Source of the DNA: Dehalococcoidia bacterium
GTDB taxonomy: Bacteria > Chloroflexota > Dehalococcoidia > Lucifugimonadales > UBA3495
DNA length: 32,792 nucleotides
Assembly (NCBI GenBank): GCA_022821365.1
Contig: JAJEDS010000150.1
Span: forward strand, 1-32,792
Reading direction: 5' to 3'
Below are positions 31,881-32,792 of this stretch, one piece after another; the stretch's first letter is position 1, and every line of letters starts with the position of its first letter. The notes under the pieces were generated by a model. The model made no database searches, was not told the DNA's origin, and saw only the letters and a list, made by a program, of their open reading frames with translations. Both the position numbers and the translations under genes were made by a program.

Positions 31881-32653
31881 GAGTCCCTCCCCGCCCTCGG
31901 CTTCCGCGCAAACAGGAAAAGCACCCCGCCCAGGAAATTGAAACCGGCCAGCAGCAGGAAAGCGGGGTCGTAGATGCCCTGAACGTCTCTCATATATCCG
32001 GCCAGGGGCGACCCGATCAGCAGCAGCACATTCATTGGCACCGTGGACAGGCCCAGGATGCGGCCAAAGGATGTCCGCCCAAAGTATTCGCCGCGAATGG
32101 CGGTAGTCAAGGGGTTGCGGCCCCCGAAGCCAATGCCGAACAACACTGCAAACAGGTAAAACATCAGTATGTTTGTGGACAGCGTCAATTCCACCACTGC
32201 CGCCGCCTGGATGGTCGTGAATATGAACAGGGTTATGTTCTTGGGCCACCGGTCGCCCACGTATCCCCCCACCAGTTGAAACACCATGGCGGTCGCCGTG
32301 TACACCACCACAATCCAGCCCGTGGTCTGCACGTCGAACCCCTTGTCCTTCAGCAGCAGCCCCAGGTGGGTCATGATGGCCAGGATCACCATGGACGTGA
32401 ACCCGTGGCCGAAGGATATGAGCCAGAAAGCAGGTGTCCTCAGGGCCTGCCCGGCAGTCAAGTCTCCGTCATCCTGGGTCGGGGGTCGTCGCGGCGGGGC
32501 GGTAGCTGTTCTGGTTCCCTGTGCCTGGCCGGAGGAGGACTGGGGGTTTGACGCGGTGGCTGCCTGGGCCGGTGGTTCCGCCGGATCGCCGTCGGGAAGC
32601 TGTCCGTAGTCCTGCGGGCGGTTACGAATGAGGCGTGTCAGGGGAAAGGCCAA
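31868..32653 (-). pseudogene. C-terminal half of a major facilitator superfamily transporter
   Basis: The 261 visible residues begin in the loop between helices 6 and 7 (PLTRLIRNRPQDYG, LPDGDPAEPP), then a long Pro/Ala/Thr linker, and six hydrophobic segments (FWLISFGHGFTSMVILAIMT to FLLLAGFNFLGGVLFLF). The motif GGYVGDRWPKN is the repeat-half version of the MFS signature. The first six helices are missing: upstream in frame a TAA is met at about 32685 and no membrane-type sequence is seen. The first possible start is a TTG at 32653. The last residues (RDSNMD) are encoded by the repeat element. It may be a decayed gene; a working half-transporter is less likely. Confidence 0.65.
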
Positions 32654-32705
32654 CTGTTGTTGTCCAGCGATTCTGTCCCGTTAAATGGAAAGCGAAAATG
32701 TCACC

Positions 32706-32737
32706 ATGGTTAGTCGGCTGAGATGGTTAGTCGGCTG
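32706..32737. repeat. Tandem 15-base repeat at the end of a gene
   Basis: ATGGTTAGTCGGCTG occurs at 32706-32720 and 32723-32737. The second copy contains the stop codon of the partial gene on the minus strand. An 11-base part, GGTTAGTCGGC, also occurs at 31150-31160. Confidence 0.75.
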
Positions 32738-32792
32738 CGATCTGGACTTGGGCCAGGGCTTCGGCCTTGGCCCGCTCCTTGGCGCTGAGTAG
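32727..32792 (-). CDS. 3' end of an unidentified gene, cut by the window edge
   Basis: The last 21 codons on the minus strand: LLSAKERAKAEALAQVQIAAD, then TAA. The stretch looks like an amphipathic C-terminal helix with Ala/Lys/Glu and the codon use fits coding DNA. Too short to identify. Confidence 0.5.
   Translation of the reverse strand, partial: LLSAKERAKAEALAQVQIAAD

Noticed and set aside
32711-32725. CTGAGA in the tandem repeat as part of a TPP riboswitch
   Set aside because: The other conserved parts of the THI element are missing, and the hexamer lies at the end of a gene.
1-32792. CRISPR array, rRNA, tRNA, transposase or prophage genes
   Set aside because: No regularly spaced repeats, no conserved RNA segments and no proteins of these kinds were seen on either strand.

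Overview
The window reads as a stretch of a GC-rich bacterial chromosome dominated by housekeeping genes, with small accessory modules wedged between them. Gene content (a SufBCDSU iron-sulfur cluster machine with SufU rather than SufE, a 7-iron type ferredoxin, a tig-clpP-clpX operon, EF-P next to the exonuclease VII genes) and the style of its intergenic repeats suggest a Chloroflexota bacterium, perhaps of the Dehalococcoidia/SAR202 side. That placement is inference; no rRNA or other decisive marker is present.

Layout. 1-1103: the 3' part of an Lrp/AsnC regulator, then a monocistronic ferredoxin with a clear promoter and terminator. 1416-7883 (minus strand): the suf operon sufB > [MazEF-like toxin-antitoxin pair] > sufC > sufD > sufS > sufU, followed by a second TA-like pair (DUF4258-type protein plus small acidic partner). 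A 27-nt inverted repeat lies upstream of sufB. 8360-8953 (minus): an HPP-family membrane protein. 9074-14731 (plus): dprA and topA (overlapping), a Uma2-family nuclease-like gene and a XerC/D recombinase: DNA uptake, topology and recombination. 14921-16948: a large lipoprotein with a von Willebrand A domain. 17085-17453 (minus): a small HEPN/PaREP1-like gene.

17653-23988 (plus): aroQ and a M24 aminopeptidase, then four small tightly packed accessory genes (an unknown protein, a HEPN-domain protein, a ten-cysteine zinc-binding-like protein and a tandem winged-helix protein), followed with ATGA coupling by efp, then xseA, xseB and a PurN-like formyltransferase. The four-gene block is the best candidate here for an undescribed module.

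24026-24616 (minus): a HigBA/RelE-type TA pair. Beside it lies a 28-codon remnant homologous to the end of the formyltransferase gene, which suggests that a second copy once stood here. 24986-28722 (minus): tig > clpP > clpX, the ribosome-associated chaperone and the ClpXP protease. 29516-29959: an isolated, strongly signalled gene of unknown function. 30162-31774: a lone amino-acid-binding lipoprotein and a cyclophilin-type prolyl isomerase. 31868-32792 (minus): the C-terminal half of a major facilitator transporter, whose stop codon lies in a repeat element, and the last 21 codons of another gene.

No rRNA, tRNA, CRISPR array, transposase or prophage gene was found. Several intergenic regions carry palindromic elements, one family being present twice (24799-24872 and 28952-29026).
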